DNA from: Chthonomonas calidirosea
Lineage (GTDB): Bacteria > Armatimonadota > Chthonomonadetes > Chthonomonadales > CAJBBX01
Assembly (NCBI GenBank): GCA_020722705.1
Contig: DYKI01000023.1
Coordinates: 1 to 38,471 of the forward strand
Direction of reading: 5' to 3'
Length of the DNA: 38,471 bases
Part shown: positions 16,993-24,315 of the stretch, one piece after another
How the letters are laid out: each line of letters opens with the position of its first letter
Position numbering within the stretch: the stretch's first letter is position 1
The notes under the pieces: generated by a model
Told to the model about the DNA's origin: nothing
The model's database searches: none
The model's input: only the letters and a program-made list of their open reading frames with translations
Made by a program: the position numbers and the translations under genes

Positions 16993-18504
16993 CTAACGAA
17001 GGTGAGCCGTCCGCCGGTACGTGGCTCCGGCAAAAACGAAACCGGACACTCCGGATGTCCAACGGCCGTCCTCGGCGCGCTCCAGAAGTATTCGGAACGA
17101 CGCGGCGTCGGGATCGTTCGCGTCATAGTAAGGGCAGTCCGGACCTGTCCGCAGCAGCCCTCGCGCCAGGTCCGGCTTCAGCACCCATGTGGCCCCAGCC
17201 TTGTTGGTCCATCTCAGCGCCGGCTTGCCATCCGCCATTTCGCGGGTAAGGGTGCCGATGTGCCAGTCGTTCTGTACGGGCTCGTGCCGATGTTCGCCCA
17301 GTAGATCGTCCAATGTGACGCTTCGGAACAGCTCCGGCGGAGGCGGCGCGTACCTCAGCGCGACATGGAGCGGCGGGACGGCGCGCGGCTGAATGCGCTT
17401 CGCGAGCGCCTCCGCATAGTAGTCCGGCTCGATGCGTCCGACGAAGTCCGCGGGCCAGGCCTTCCGGTCGAACCACTGGTGCCCCTTGTCCTCGAGACCG
17501 AACCCCGGGTAGATGCGGAACAGGTGGTGGTAGAACTCATGCTGGAGCCATTGCGGCAGATAGGCCCGGCGCTCCACGTCGGTGTATGGTCCCAGGCCCA
17601 GGTGGGGCGGCTTCCGCGTCAGCCAGCGGTCGTCAATGATGAAGCAGGGCGACATGCCGTCGGGGCCGGTGCCCATGCCTCCCGTGATGAACTCGGTGCG
17701 CCTGAAGTCCGGGTGCTGCTCGGGTATGCACGACGGATAGATGATCCACCACCAGTCCGTCCGTGCCTTGACCGCGTTCGAGACATCCGACCAGATGCGG
17801 CTCCAAGCGTCGCCCGACAGACCGGCGTGGCGGTGTCCCTGGCTCTGAGTCACAGCCACAGGCACCGTCAGATTGGCCCGATGGACGATCTCCGTCTTGA
17901 CGCGGAGTCTCCCGTCCGACGCGGCCCTGATGTACTCCGAAAACAGCCAGAGCGAGTCGCGCACAAGTCGGCCTCGATCGGCCGGCAGTGATGGTTCGAG
18001 TGTCAGCTCGACCACTTGGCCTGTCCCGCGTGCCAGCTCGCCTTTGGTCGCCGGCTGCGGTCCGGACGCCTTGCCGATGAGGATCACAGTCAGCGTGATC
18101 GTCGCAATGGGCTTGGTTCGGCTCGCATCGGAGCGACGCCATCGGACGCACTCGGTCAGCATGCGCAGCGCATAGTAACACGGTGGGCAGCCGAGGTTGA
18201 TACCGTGAGACTGCCCGATATCCGCGGCCTGTCGGTAGGCCAAAGCCCATTCGTCCGTTCCGGGCGGGTGTTTGGCCCACAGAGCTTCCAGCACCTTGCC
18301 GGTTCCGGCGTAGTCCCCGCGCCTGTAAGCCGCTTCGGAGGCAAGGAACGCGTCGAGCGCTTCAACATACAGTGGGGGCGGCGACGTGAAGCCCTGTGCG
18401 GCCAGGAAACGGGCGCCCGGCGACTGGGAGGGCAACAGCGATGGCGAGGCATGGGCGCCGAACGTGAGCGCGCATGCGACGCCTGCCAGGATGGAAACGA
18501 TCAT
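16993..18504 (-). CDS. Secreted protein with HExxH zinc-peptidase-like motif
   Basis: The 503-residue product starts at 18504, where the ATG overlaps the preceding TGA and GGAGG lies a few bases upstream; the same frame is open to 18834 but that extension overlaps another gene. A signal peptide (about 1-19, ending FGAHA) is followed by a helical region and then WLQHEFYHHLFRIYPG, where H322-E323-F-Y-H326 is a zincin-type HExxH, with further histidines and acids (H342, E359) nearby. This suggests a zinc-dependent peptidase or peptidoglycan/glycan hydrolase. I do not recognise the family; the rest of the protein gives no clear domain. It sits between a 93-residue remnant and a sialidase-like gene, all read leftward. 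Confidence 0.6.
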   Translation of the reverse strand: MIVSILAGVACALTFGAHASPSLLPSQSPGARFLAAQGFTSPPPLYVEALDAFLASEAAYRRGDYAGTGKVLEALWAKHPPGTDEWALAYRQAADIGQSHGINLGCPPCYYALRMLTECVRWRRSDASRTKPIATITLTVILIGKASGPQPATKGELARGTGQVVELTLEPSLPADRGRLVRDSLWLFSEYIRAASDGRLRVKTEIVHRANLTVPVAVTQSQGHRHAGLSGDAWSRIWSDVSNAVKARTDWWWIIYPSCIPEQHPDFRRTEFITGGMGTGPDGMSPCFIIDDRWLTRKPPHLGLGPYTDVERRAYLPQWLQHEFYHHLFRIYPGFGLEDKGHQWFDRKAWPADFVGRIEPDYYAEALAKRIQPRAVPPLHVALRYAPPPPELFRSVTLDDLLGEHRHEPVQNDWHIGTLTREMADGKPALRWTNKAGATWVLKPDLARGLLRTGPDCPYYDANDPDAASFRILLERAEDGRWTSGVSGFVFAGATYRRTAHLR

Positions 18505-18782
18505 TGGAGCCTCCAATCTCTTGCGCCGCCCCGGTAACCCACGATCTCCATGGATACGCGCAGGCCCGTGGCAGGATCGGTCCATTGTGCTATGCCCTTG
18601 CCCGGGCTGCCATGTGAGCGCGGAAGACTCGGCAGCGCTCGGCCTACTCCCTTGTAGGTCCATGTTGCGATGGGCGCCGGACCGCCGCCATACCTGAACG
18701 AGAACGGCGGGGTGTCGCCAAGAGCAAGCCCCGCCGCGACCGACGGCAGGATGGCGAGCGCGAGGCAAGAAGCGGAATGCAT
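18501..18782 (-). CDS. Short secreted protein, probable N-terminal remnant of an alpha-galactosidase-like enzyme
   Basis: The 93-residue product has a signal peptide (ASCLALAILPSVAAGLA) and a good GGAGGG ribosome site. Residues about 25-90, with PPFSFRYGGG, WTDPATGLRVSMEIVGYRG and a final DWRL, resemble the first beta strands of GH36-like alpha-galactosidases, where this block precedes the catalytic barrel. Here the frame stops at once, and the TGA forms ATGA with the start of the HExxH gene. It therefore looks like a truncated N-terminal domain left by a deletion, still expressed and coupled to its neighbour. A genuine small exported protein is the alternative. The homology is from motif memory only. 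Confidence 0.5.
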   Translation of the reverse strand: MHSASCLALAILPSVAAGLALGDTPPFSFRYGGGPAPIATWTYKGVGRALPSLPRSHGSPGKGIAQWTDPATGLRVSMEIVGYRGGARDWRLQ

Positions 18783-18929
18783 GAAGCCCTCCGGGGCAGG
18801 CCCTTATGTGAAGCCGGGCCGATTGGACATACACTCATTTCATTCGGTGCGTATCCGGCGAGTCCCTGCAGTGCGAGTGCGGGCGGATGAGCGATAGCCT
18901 GGCGTTCGGCGCCCCTGCGCCGCAATCGG

Positions 18930-18935
18930 TACAAT
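18930..18935 (+). promoter_or_regulatory. Candidate -10 box for the glycosidase-serine hydrolase fusion
   Basis: TACAAT (one mismatch from TATAAT) lies about 38 bases before the chosen ATG at 18973. No matching -35 was seen. It falls in the 190-base divergent gap with the leftward gene starting at 18782. Confidence 0.3.
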
Positions 18936-18972
18936 GGCACCGGTCGCAATCAGGATCGTGGGAGGTGCAGCC

Positions 18973-21099
18973 ATGCTGTCTTTCGTTCCGCTGGCGTTTG
19001 CGCTGGTCGGGGCCGAGCCCGAACGCATTCAGCCGCCGCGAACGTCGGTGACCATCGTCGGCGAAGCGTTCCACATCAACGGGAAGCCGACCTATGCCGG
19101 ACGGTCGTGGCGAGGCATGAAGATCGAAGGTCTCCTGATGAACGCGCGCATGGTGCAGGGCATCTTCGACGATCTGAACCCCGAGACGCGCTCGAAATGG
19201 GCTTATCCTGACACCAAGAGGTGGGACCCCGAGCGCAACACGCGCGAGTTCGTGGCGGCCATGTCGGAATGGCGCAAGCATGGGTTGCTCGCATTCACCA
19301 TCAATCTGCAGGGCGGCAGCCCGGAAGGGTACTCGCAGGCCCAGCCGTGGCACAACTCGGCTATCGCTGAGGACGGGTCGCTTCGTTCGGACTATATGGG
19401 CCGGCTGGAGCGCATCCTCAATGAGGCCGATCGACTCGGTATGGCGGTTATCCTTGGCATCTTCTACTTCGGCCAGGATCAGCGCATCAAGGACGAGGCG
19501 GCCGTGATCCGGGCGACCGACAACACGGTCCAGTGGGTCCTGCGCCGAGGCTATGGCAACGTGCTCATCGAGGTCAATAACGAGTGCAATGTCGCCTACG
19601 ACCACGCCATCTTGCGGCCCGACCGGGTGCATGAGCTGATTGAACGGGTCAAGACGCATCGGCGCGGCGGCAGACAGCTCCTTGTCGGCACGAGTTACGG
19701 CGGCGGCACGATCCCGAAGGAGAACGTGGTCCGTGCCTCGGACTTCCTGCTCATGCATGGCAACGGGGTGAGCGATCCGCACCGCATCGCCGACATGGTG
19801 CGCAAGACGCGCCGGGTGCCCGGCTACCGGCCCATGCCAATCCTCTTCAACGAGGACGACCACTTCGACTTCGACAAGCCGATGAACAACATGGTGGCCG
19901 CAGTGTCGGAGCACGCTTCGTGGGGCTATTTTGACCCCGGCAAGAGCGACTACAACGATGGCTGCCAGTGCCCGCCGGTGCAATGGGGCATCAACACCGA
20001 TCGCAAGAAGGCGTTCTTCGGCCTGCTGGCGGAGATGACCGCTGCTCGGTCGGACGGGTCGGACAAGTCCGACAGGTCCGACAGGTCCGACAGGTCCGAC
20101 CCGCGGTTTCCCGGACGCACCTGGCAACGTGTCGCACCGGAGAGTGTCGGTCTTCGATCCGACAAACTCATGGAGCTGGAACAGCTCATTCAGGGCCGCG
20201 GGTGCGTGGTGCGGCACGGCAGGATGGCCCATGCGTGGGGCGACATTGCGCAGAGCGGGGACATCGCATCAGCCGTCAAGCCCATCATCAGCACGTTGAT
20301 GCTCATGGCGGTGCGCCAGGGCAAGTTGAAGAGCCCGGACAGCCGCGTCGCCGAGGCGCTTCCGGAGCTGAAGGAGCTCAACGCCGGCAAGGACTCCGGC
20401 ATCACGTGGCGCCACCTCGGATCACAGACCTCGGGCTACGGTCTCGCCGAGAAGCCCGGCGAGGCCTATGCCTACAACGACTATGCCCTGGCCCTCTACT
20501 ACGATGCGCTCATGGATCGCGTCTACCGACAGGACGGTACGGACGTGTTCAGAAGCCTCATCGCCGATCCGATTGGCTTCGAAGACGCCTATCGCTTTGG
20601 AGCCGCTGGACGGCAGGGCGGCGGGAGACTGTCGGTTTCGGTGCGCGACCTGGCTCGCTTCGGGCTCCTGTACCTCAGAGACGGTACGTGGGCAGGAAAG
20701 CGTGTTCTGCCGCGTGGGCTCGTCAAGGATGCGCTGGGCAGTGTGGTTCCATCGCGGACGCCCAGAACATCGGGCGCCGAAGCTCCTATGCTGCCAGGTC
20801 AGCGCTCGATCGGCGGCGGCAAGGATCAGACGCCGACGGGGCCGGGATACTATTCGTTCAACTGGTGGGTGAACCGCGTCGGGCCCGGAGGCAAACGACT
20901 CTGCGTGGATGGGCCGCCCGACCTGTACTTCGCCAGCGGCCACTGGGGCAAACGCGTGCTCCTCGTCATTCCGAGCTTGGACACGGTTGTCGCATGGAAC
21001 GACTCGCCCGTCGGCGACCACAGCGAGATGCCCGGCAACCCCGATGCGCGGTTGAACCGGGCTATCAAGCTGATTGTGGAGGCGACCGGGAGAGACTGA
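18973..21099 (+). CDS. Glycosidase-like domain fused to beta-lactamase-like serine hydrolase
   Basis: The 708-residue product starts at 18973 after GGGAGG; an ATG at 18934 has no ribosome site. A weak signal (MLSFVPLAFALVGAE) precedes a clan-A-like barrel (about residues 20-355) with E204 in VEVNNECN and E294 in ILFNEDDHF as likely catalytic carboxylates. Residues S360-D376 are a Ser-Asp-rich linker encoded by tandem repeats. Residues about 380-700 resemble class C beta-lactamase/esterase proteins: SAVK (S433, K436) is the SxxK nucleophile motif, YAYND (499-503) sits at the Tyr-x-Asn position but is imperfect, and ASGHWGK is the third motif (HxG type). The protein would combine glycan and ester or peptide hydrolysis outside the cytoplasm. 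Each half alone would be a normal-length enzyme, so this looks like two genes joined through a repeat. Confidence 0.75.
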   Translation: MLSFVPLAFALVGAEPERIQPPRTSVTIVGEAFHINGKPTYAGRSWRGMKIEGLLMNARMVQGIFDDLNPETRSKWAYPDTKRWDPERNTREFVAAMSEWRKHGLLAFTINLQGGSPEGYSQAQPWHNSAIAEDGSLRSDYMGRLERILNEADRLGMAVILGIFYFGQDQRIKDEAAVIRATDNTVQWVLRRGYGNVLIEVNNECNVAYDHAILRPDRVHELIERVKTHRRGGRQLLVGTSYGGGTIPKENVVRASDFLLMHGNGVSDPHRIADMVRKTRRVPGYRPMPILFNEDDHFDFDKPMNNMVAAVSEHASWGYFDPGKSDYNDGCQCPPVQWGINTDRKKAFFGLLAEMTAARSDGSDKSDRSDRSDRSDPRFPGRTWQRVAPESVGLRSDKLMELEQLIQGRGCVVRHGRMAHAWGDIAQSGDIASAVKPIISTLMLMAVRQGKLKSPDSRVAEALPELKELNAGKDSGITWRHLGSQTSGYGLAEKPGEAYAYNDYALALYYDALMDRVYRQDGTDVFRSLIADPIGFEDAYRFGAAGRQGGGRLSVSVRDLARFGLLYLRDGTWAGKRVLPRGLVKDALGSVVPSRTPRTSGAEAPMLPGQRSIGGGKDQTPTGPGYYSFNWWVNRVGPGGKRLCVDGPPDLYFASGHWGKRVLLVIPSLDTVVAWNDSPVGDHSEMPGNPDARLNRAIKLIVEATGRD
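20050..20100. repeat. TCCGACAGG tandem repeat inside a coding region
   Basis: Nine-base units, TCGGACGGG to TCCGACAGG, repeat about five to six times and remain in frame, encoding Ser-Asp-Arg/Gly/Lys triplets. They sit exactly between the two enzyme-like domains of the fusion protein. The same family forms the intergenic array at 6231-6330. Confidence 0.9.
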
Positions 21100-21162
21100 C
21101 CTGTTGCATGGTACAACAACCCGTGGTGTTGCAGACCGCGGCGCAACAACGGAAGGATGGCC

Positions 21163-22240
21163 ATGGTAAGGTCCATCTACATAACACGACTTCGGGGCAT
21201 TCGGGACGGCAAGCTGGAGAACATCGCGCCACTGACTGTCATGGTCGGCCCGAATGGGTGCGGGAAGAGCACTATCCTGGACGCCATCCACATGGTGCCG
21301 GCAACAGGCCGCTTGACGCGGTTGGTCATGCCGTGACGCGGCGACGAGGCGTGCGGGACGGTGGTCCGTGGCTGCTCTGGCGCACAGGCCGCGACGGCCA
21401 TGGCTTCCTCGTGGTCGTCGCCGACGATGGGCATGCACGAGCCTCGCTTCTGACCGTCACAGAGGCGCAGGGCAGCGAGCCTGCGTATGCATACGACGAG
21501 TGGCGGATAGCGCTGCCGGGGGAAGGAGCAGTTCGAGATCCGTTGATTGCCAATCGGTCCTGGCGAAACGGTGACGCGGATTCTCACCGGTCCAAACGGG
21601 GCCGGGTAGCTCTGCCAAATGGCGAGCCGTACCAGTGCGGGGCAGTGATCGAGCCGTTGGTAGGTGTTGGCGAGGTTCGGCTTGTGGAACCCTCGTCTCA
21701 GATGCGCGGCCTCTGCATCGACTCTATCAGGAGGCTACGACGGCAGGCAATCGTCAGTATGTGACGGACATTCTCCGCCGAGTGGTTCCCGATCTGGAGT
21801 TGCTTGAGGTTCTCACGGAGCCCGGTCCCAACCAAGGGCAGGATGTGCCCATCCTGCACATGGTGTTTCCCACACATAGCGTGCCCGTTGCGCTCGCCGG
21901 AGATGGCACGGTGGCGCTTGTCAGAGCCGCTCTGGAGCTGGGATCAGCGAGAGACGGGACCGTCCTCATCGAGGAACCCGAAGCGCATCAACATCCCGGA
22001 GCCATCGCAGAGACGGCCGTCGCGATCCATGCTGCGGTAGCGCAGGGCACCCAGGTGGTACTGAGCACGCACAGCGTGGATATGCTTGACGCGCTTCTGT
22101 CTCAAGCGCCCGACAGATTCGCCTTGGACAGACTGGCCGTCTACCGTTTGATGCTCTGCGATGGGATTCTCAAGACACAGCGACTGGCCGGTTCGGATGT
22201 GCGGTTCCACCGTGAGCGGATCGGCGAGGATCTCCGATGA
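21163..22240 (+). pseudogene. AAA-family ATPase (RecF/OLD-like), broken by two frameshifts
   Basis: The start at 21163 follows GGAAGG by six bases. Frame 1 encodes a standard ABC-ATPase N-terminus with Walker A VGPNGCGKST (about residues 28-37), then stops at 21336. The sequence continues in frame 3 from about 21309 (DAVGHAVTRRRG, GPWLLWRTGRDGHGF) and in frame 2 from about 21705 (RPLHRLYQEATTAGNRQ) to 22240. Frame 2 carries Walker B GTVLIEEPEAHQHPG and switch segment VVLSTHSVDMLDALL. Each jump fits a one-base deletion. All parts of a roughly 360-residue SMC/OLD-like ATPase are present but cannot be made as one chain. Its stop overlaps the next ATG (ATGA at 22237-22240), so the pair formed a coupled module. 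Sequencing error is possible but would have to strike twice here and not in the long genes nearby. Confidence 0.75.
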
Positions 22241-23040
22241 GGCGCGTTGTCATTGTTTGTGAGGGCTAGCATGACCGGTCATTCTGGTCAGGATGGCTTC
22301 AGGCGCTGAAGTGCCGAGACTGCCGTTCTTATGCTCCCGACCGTTTCCGAAAGGGCTACGACCCTCACTCTCGCAGTAGGGGTGCCAGTGGCGTGTTCGG
22401 GTTCTGGTCGGCTGCCGACGACTGGGTGCTTGTTTTGCACGCCGATGGGGATCGTGCCAGGGTGACCCGGATCGTGGGCGTGCAACTGAACACACCTGTC
22501 GAAGGATTCGATCAGCTTGACATCATTGCGAACGTGGACAGTGATGCTGAGGCAGGCTCGGCGGCCGACGGGGCAAGCGCGTATCCTCAAAGCCTCCTTC
22601 AGCATGTCACTCAGGAAGTGGATGCCGACGCCCGCATCGAGAATGGCGTGGTCCTCCTTTCGGACGGGACCCGGTTCGTTCATCCAGTTGTGTGGAGGAC
22701 TCCCGATCCCCCATCGCCGGGCCTGCCCTCACACCAGTGTTTGGAGCGCCTGGTGTGCGCGGCGCAGGCTGAAGCGTTCCCGGACCGCGCACGAACTGTG
22801 GACGCGTGGCTCACGAGCCGCGTCGGTCCGCCATATCCGAGCCCAAAGGAGCACGCTTGGTCCTGCATGGCGGGGTGGTATGCCGCACAGGGCTGCGATG
22901 ACTTCTGGCAAGCCCTATGGCGTGACGCAGCAATCCGCAACGCATTGGAGTCCCGTCTCGAAATGATCGGAGCGACGGCGTCGCTTCGACGGGCGCTGGG
23001 TGTGGCCGGTCCGGCTACAGATCCCGAACCGGCCTTGTAG
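22237..23040 (+). pseudogene. TOPRIM-like partner of the ATPase, interrupted by an in-frame amber codon
   Basis: Read from the coupled ATG at 22237, the frame gives MRRVVIVCEG, then TAG at 22267-22269, then continues open for about 255 codons to 23040. VVIVCEG followed by xHDRSFWSGWL resembles the first TOPRIM motif (hydrophobic strand, Glu-Gly), and VLVLHADGDRARV may supply the acidic pair. A single-base change (CAG or AAG to TAG) would restore a 267-residue protein. The remaining sequence is helical and unrecognised. With the ATPase it resembles two-gene OLD/TOPRIM arrangements linked to phage defence or DNA repair, but this particular family is not identified. It converges on the lipoprotein gene across 14 bases. 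Confidence 0.6.
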
Positions 23041-23054
23041 ACTGTGTCGGGAAG

Positions 23055-24140
23055 TTACCGTTTGATGATAACGCGACGAGCGACCATGGCCTTCGATGCC
23101 GCGTCATAGGCGCCCACCACATCTACCTTCGCGCCGACGCTGATGTCCTCGAACGTCGCAGGTGCTCGTGGTATGAAGCCGAACACGGTTGTCGCGCTTG
23201 TGGTTACCTTGACCTTCTTCTCCATCGGTCGGAAGCCCATGAACGCGTTCGCAGGCTCGACAACAAAGCTCCTCTCGCCGGCATTCACTTCGGTTACGGT
23301 CCCACGAACGTGAGACGGCCTGGGCAGACCCGCGGGAAGGTCTATGACGAGCACAACAGAAGCCGTCAGTATCCGAGCATCGGGGTCCCACGTCCCCATC
23401 ACGAACACCACTTGATCGTTGGCCAGGGTTATCTCGGACCCGTTCGCGGCACTCACGATCACCGTGCTGTCGTTCAGGGCAACTCGAACCACTCGCCCGC
23501 TCGGCTGCACGAGATCGAATCCCACAGCCGGCTCCAGATTGGTGATCCTGCCAAGGAGTCGGCCGTGCTTCCGCATGGCATGGAAGCGGTTGCGGTCCCC
23601 CTGTTGGATGCGCGCCCTGATCTCGGCGCCGACCCGCTCGAAGTTGGGCAGGTCGAAGTCAACGACGAGGTCGCTCTGCCCGTTATCCCCAACCGTGCAG
23701 TCAATGGGAAACTCAACGGTACATGTGCCGTTGCCCGCAGGCCCGAAGCCATTGCCGCCGCCGAGCATGAGCGGAGCATCGCTGCCGTTGCCGTTGCGGT
23801 CAACAAGCCGAAGCGTGTTCCCGAGCGTCAGCCGAGCACGGGTGTACAGCGCAGCGGGAAGGTCGGCCGAACCGAGGAATGCAGCCTCGTTCGCCAACTC
23901 GGGCAGGTTAAAGGCAAGGCCTTCCGAGTCATCGAAGACGGCTCGCCAAGTGCCGGCGTCGGAAGCCACCTCAATGCGGTACAGCGTTGCCCACACCTGA
24001 GGGTGCTCGTCGCTGAAGGCGTCCATGACATAGAGACCCATGGAGCCGGTCGCCGATCCGCCTCCACCGCAGCCGGAGACGCCGAAGATCACGACGGCCG
24101 CCAGAAGAGCCGTTCCAAGTCCGCCAATGAGCGTGCGCAT
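23055..24140 (-). CDS. DUF4382/DUF5666-type lipoprotein
   Basis: The 361-residue product starts at the ATG at 24140; AGGGGAG lies nine bases upstream, and an ATG between them is too close to serve. The N-terminus ends VSGC, a lipobox with C24 followed by a glycine run, so the protein is probably an anchored lipoprotein. Residues about 30-190 (GSMGLYVMDAFSDEHPQVW) match the DUF4382 beta domain. The C-terminal half (VRGTVTEVNAGERSFVVEP, GAKVDVVGAYD) contains OB-like repeats of the DUF5666 kind. No catalytic residues are evident; these proteins have no established function. Confidence 0.8.
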   Translation of the reverse strand: MRTLIGGLGTALLAAVVIFGVSGCGGGGSATGSMGLYVMDAFSDEHPQVWATLYRIEVASDAGTWRAVFDDSEGLAFNLPELANEAAFLGSADLPAALYTRARLTLGNTLRLVDRNGNGSDAPLMLGGGNGFGPAGNGTCTVEFPIDCTVGDNGQSDLVVDFDLPNFERVGAEIRARIQQGDRNRFHAMRKHGRLLGRITNLEPAVGFDLVQPSGRVVRVALNDSTVIVSAANGSEITLANDQVVFVMGTWDPDARILTASVVLVIDLPAGLPRPSHVRGTVTEVNAGERSFVVEPANAFMGFRPMEKKVKVTTSATTVFGFIPRAPATFEDISVGAKVDVVGAYDAASKAMVARRVIIKR

Positions 24141-24315
24141 AGGTTCCATCTCCCCTTTGGGATTCAAGGTATGTCTTGATGACGACGCATTGCGTTATCA
24201 GGTTCCTTGACGTTTGCGAGGGGAAAAGGTTCACGCTTTAGATGGATGCAACAGGCCGGCTGCCGCCGACGTGCGGTATCATCGGTCGCATATCCCGGTA
24301 CAGAGGTGGTTCCAT

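Noticed and set aside
18505-18834. N-terminal extension of the HExxH protein by 110 codons
   Set aside because: It overlaps the coupled 93-residue gene in another frame and hides a good signal peptide starting at 18504.
18835-20232. 465-codon minus-strand open frame
   Set aside because: It is antisense to the glycosidase-serine hydrolase fusion and includes its repeat linker; the product is low complexity.
19968-21300. Long plus-strand frame 3 across the serine hydrolase domain
   Set aside because: It is a shadow of the fusion gene up to 21099; only its end, from about 21309, is real, as the middle part of the broken ATPase.
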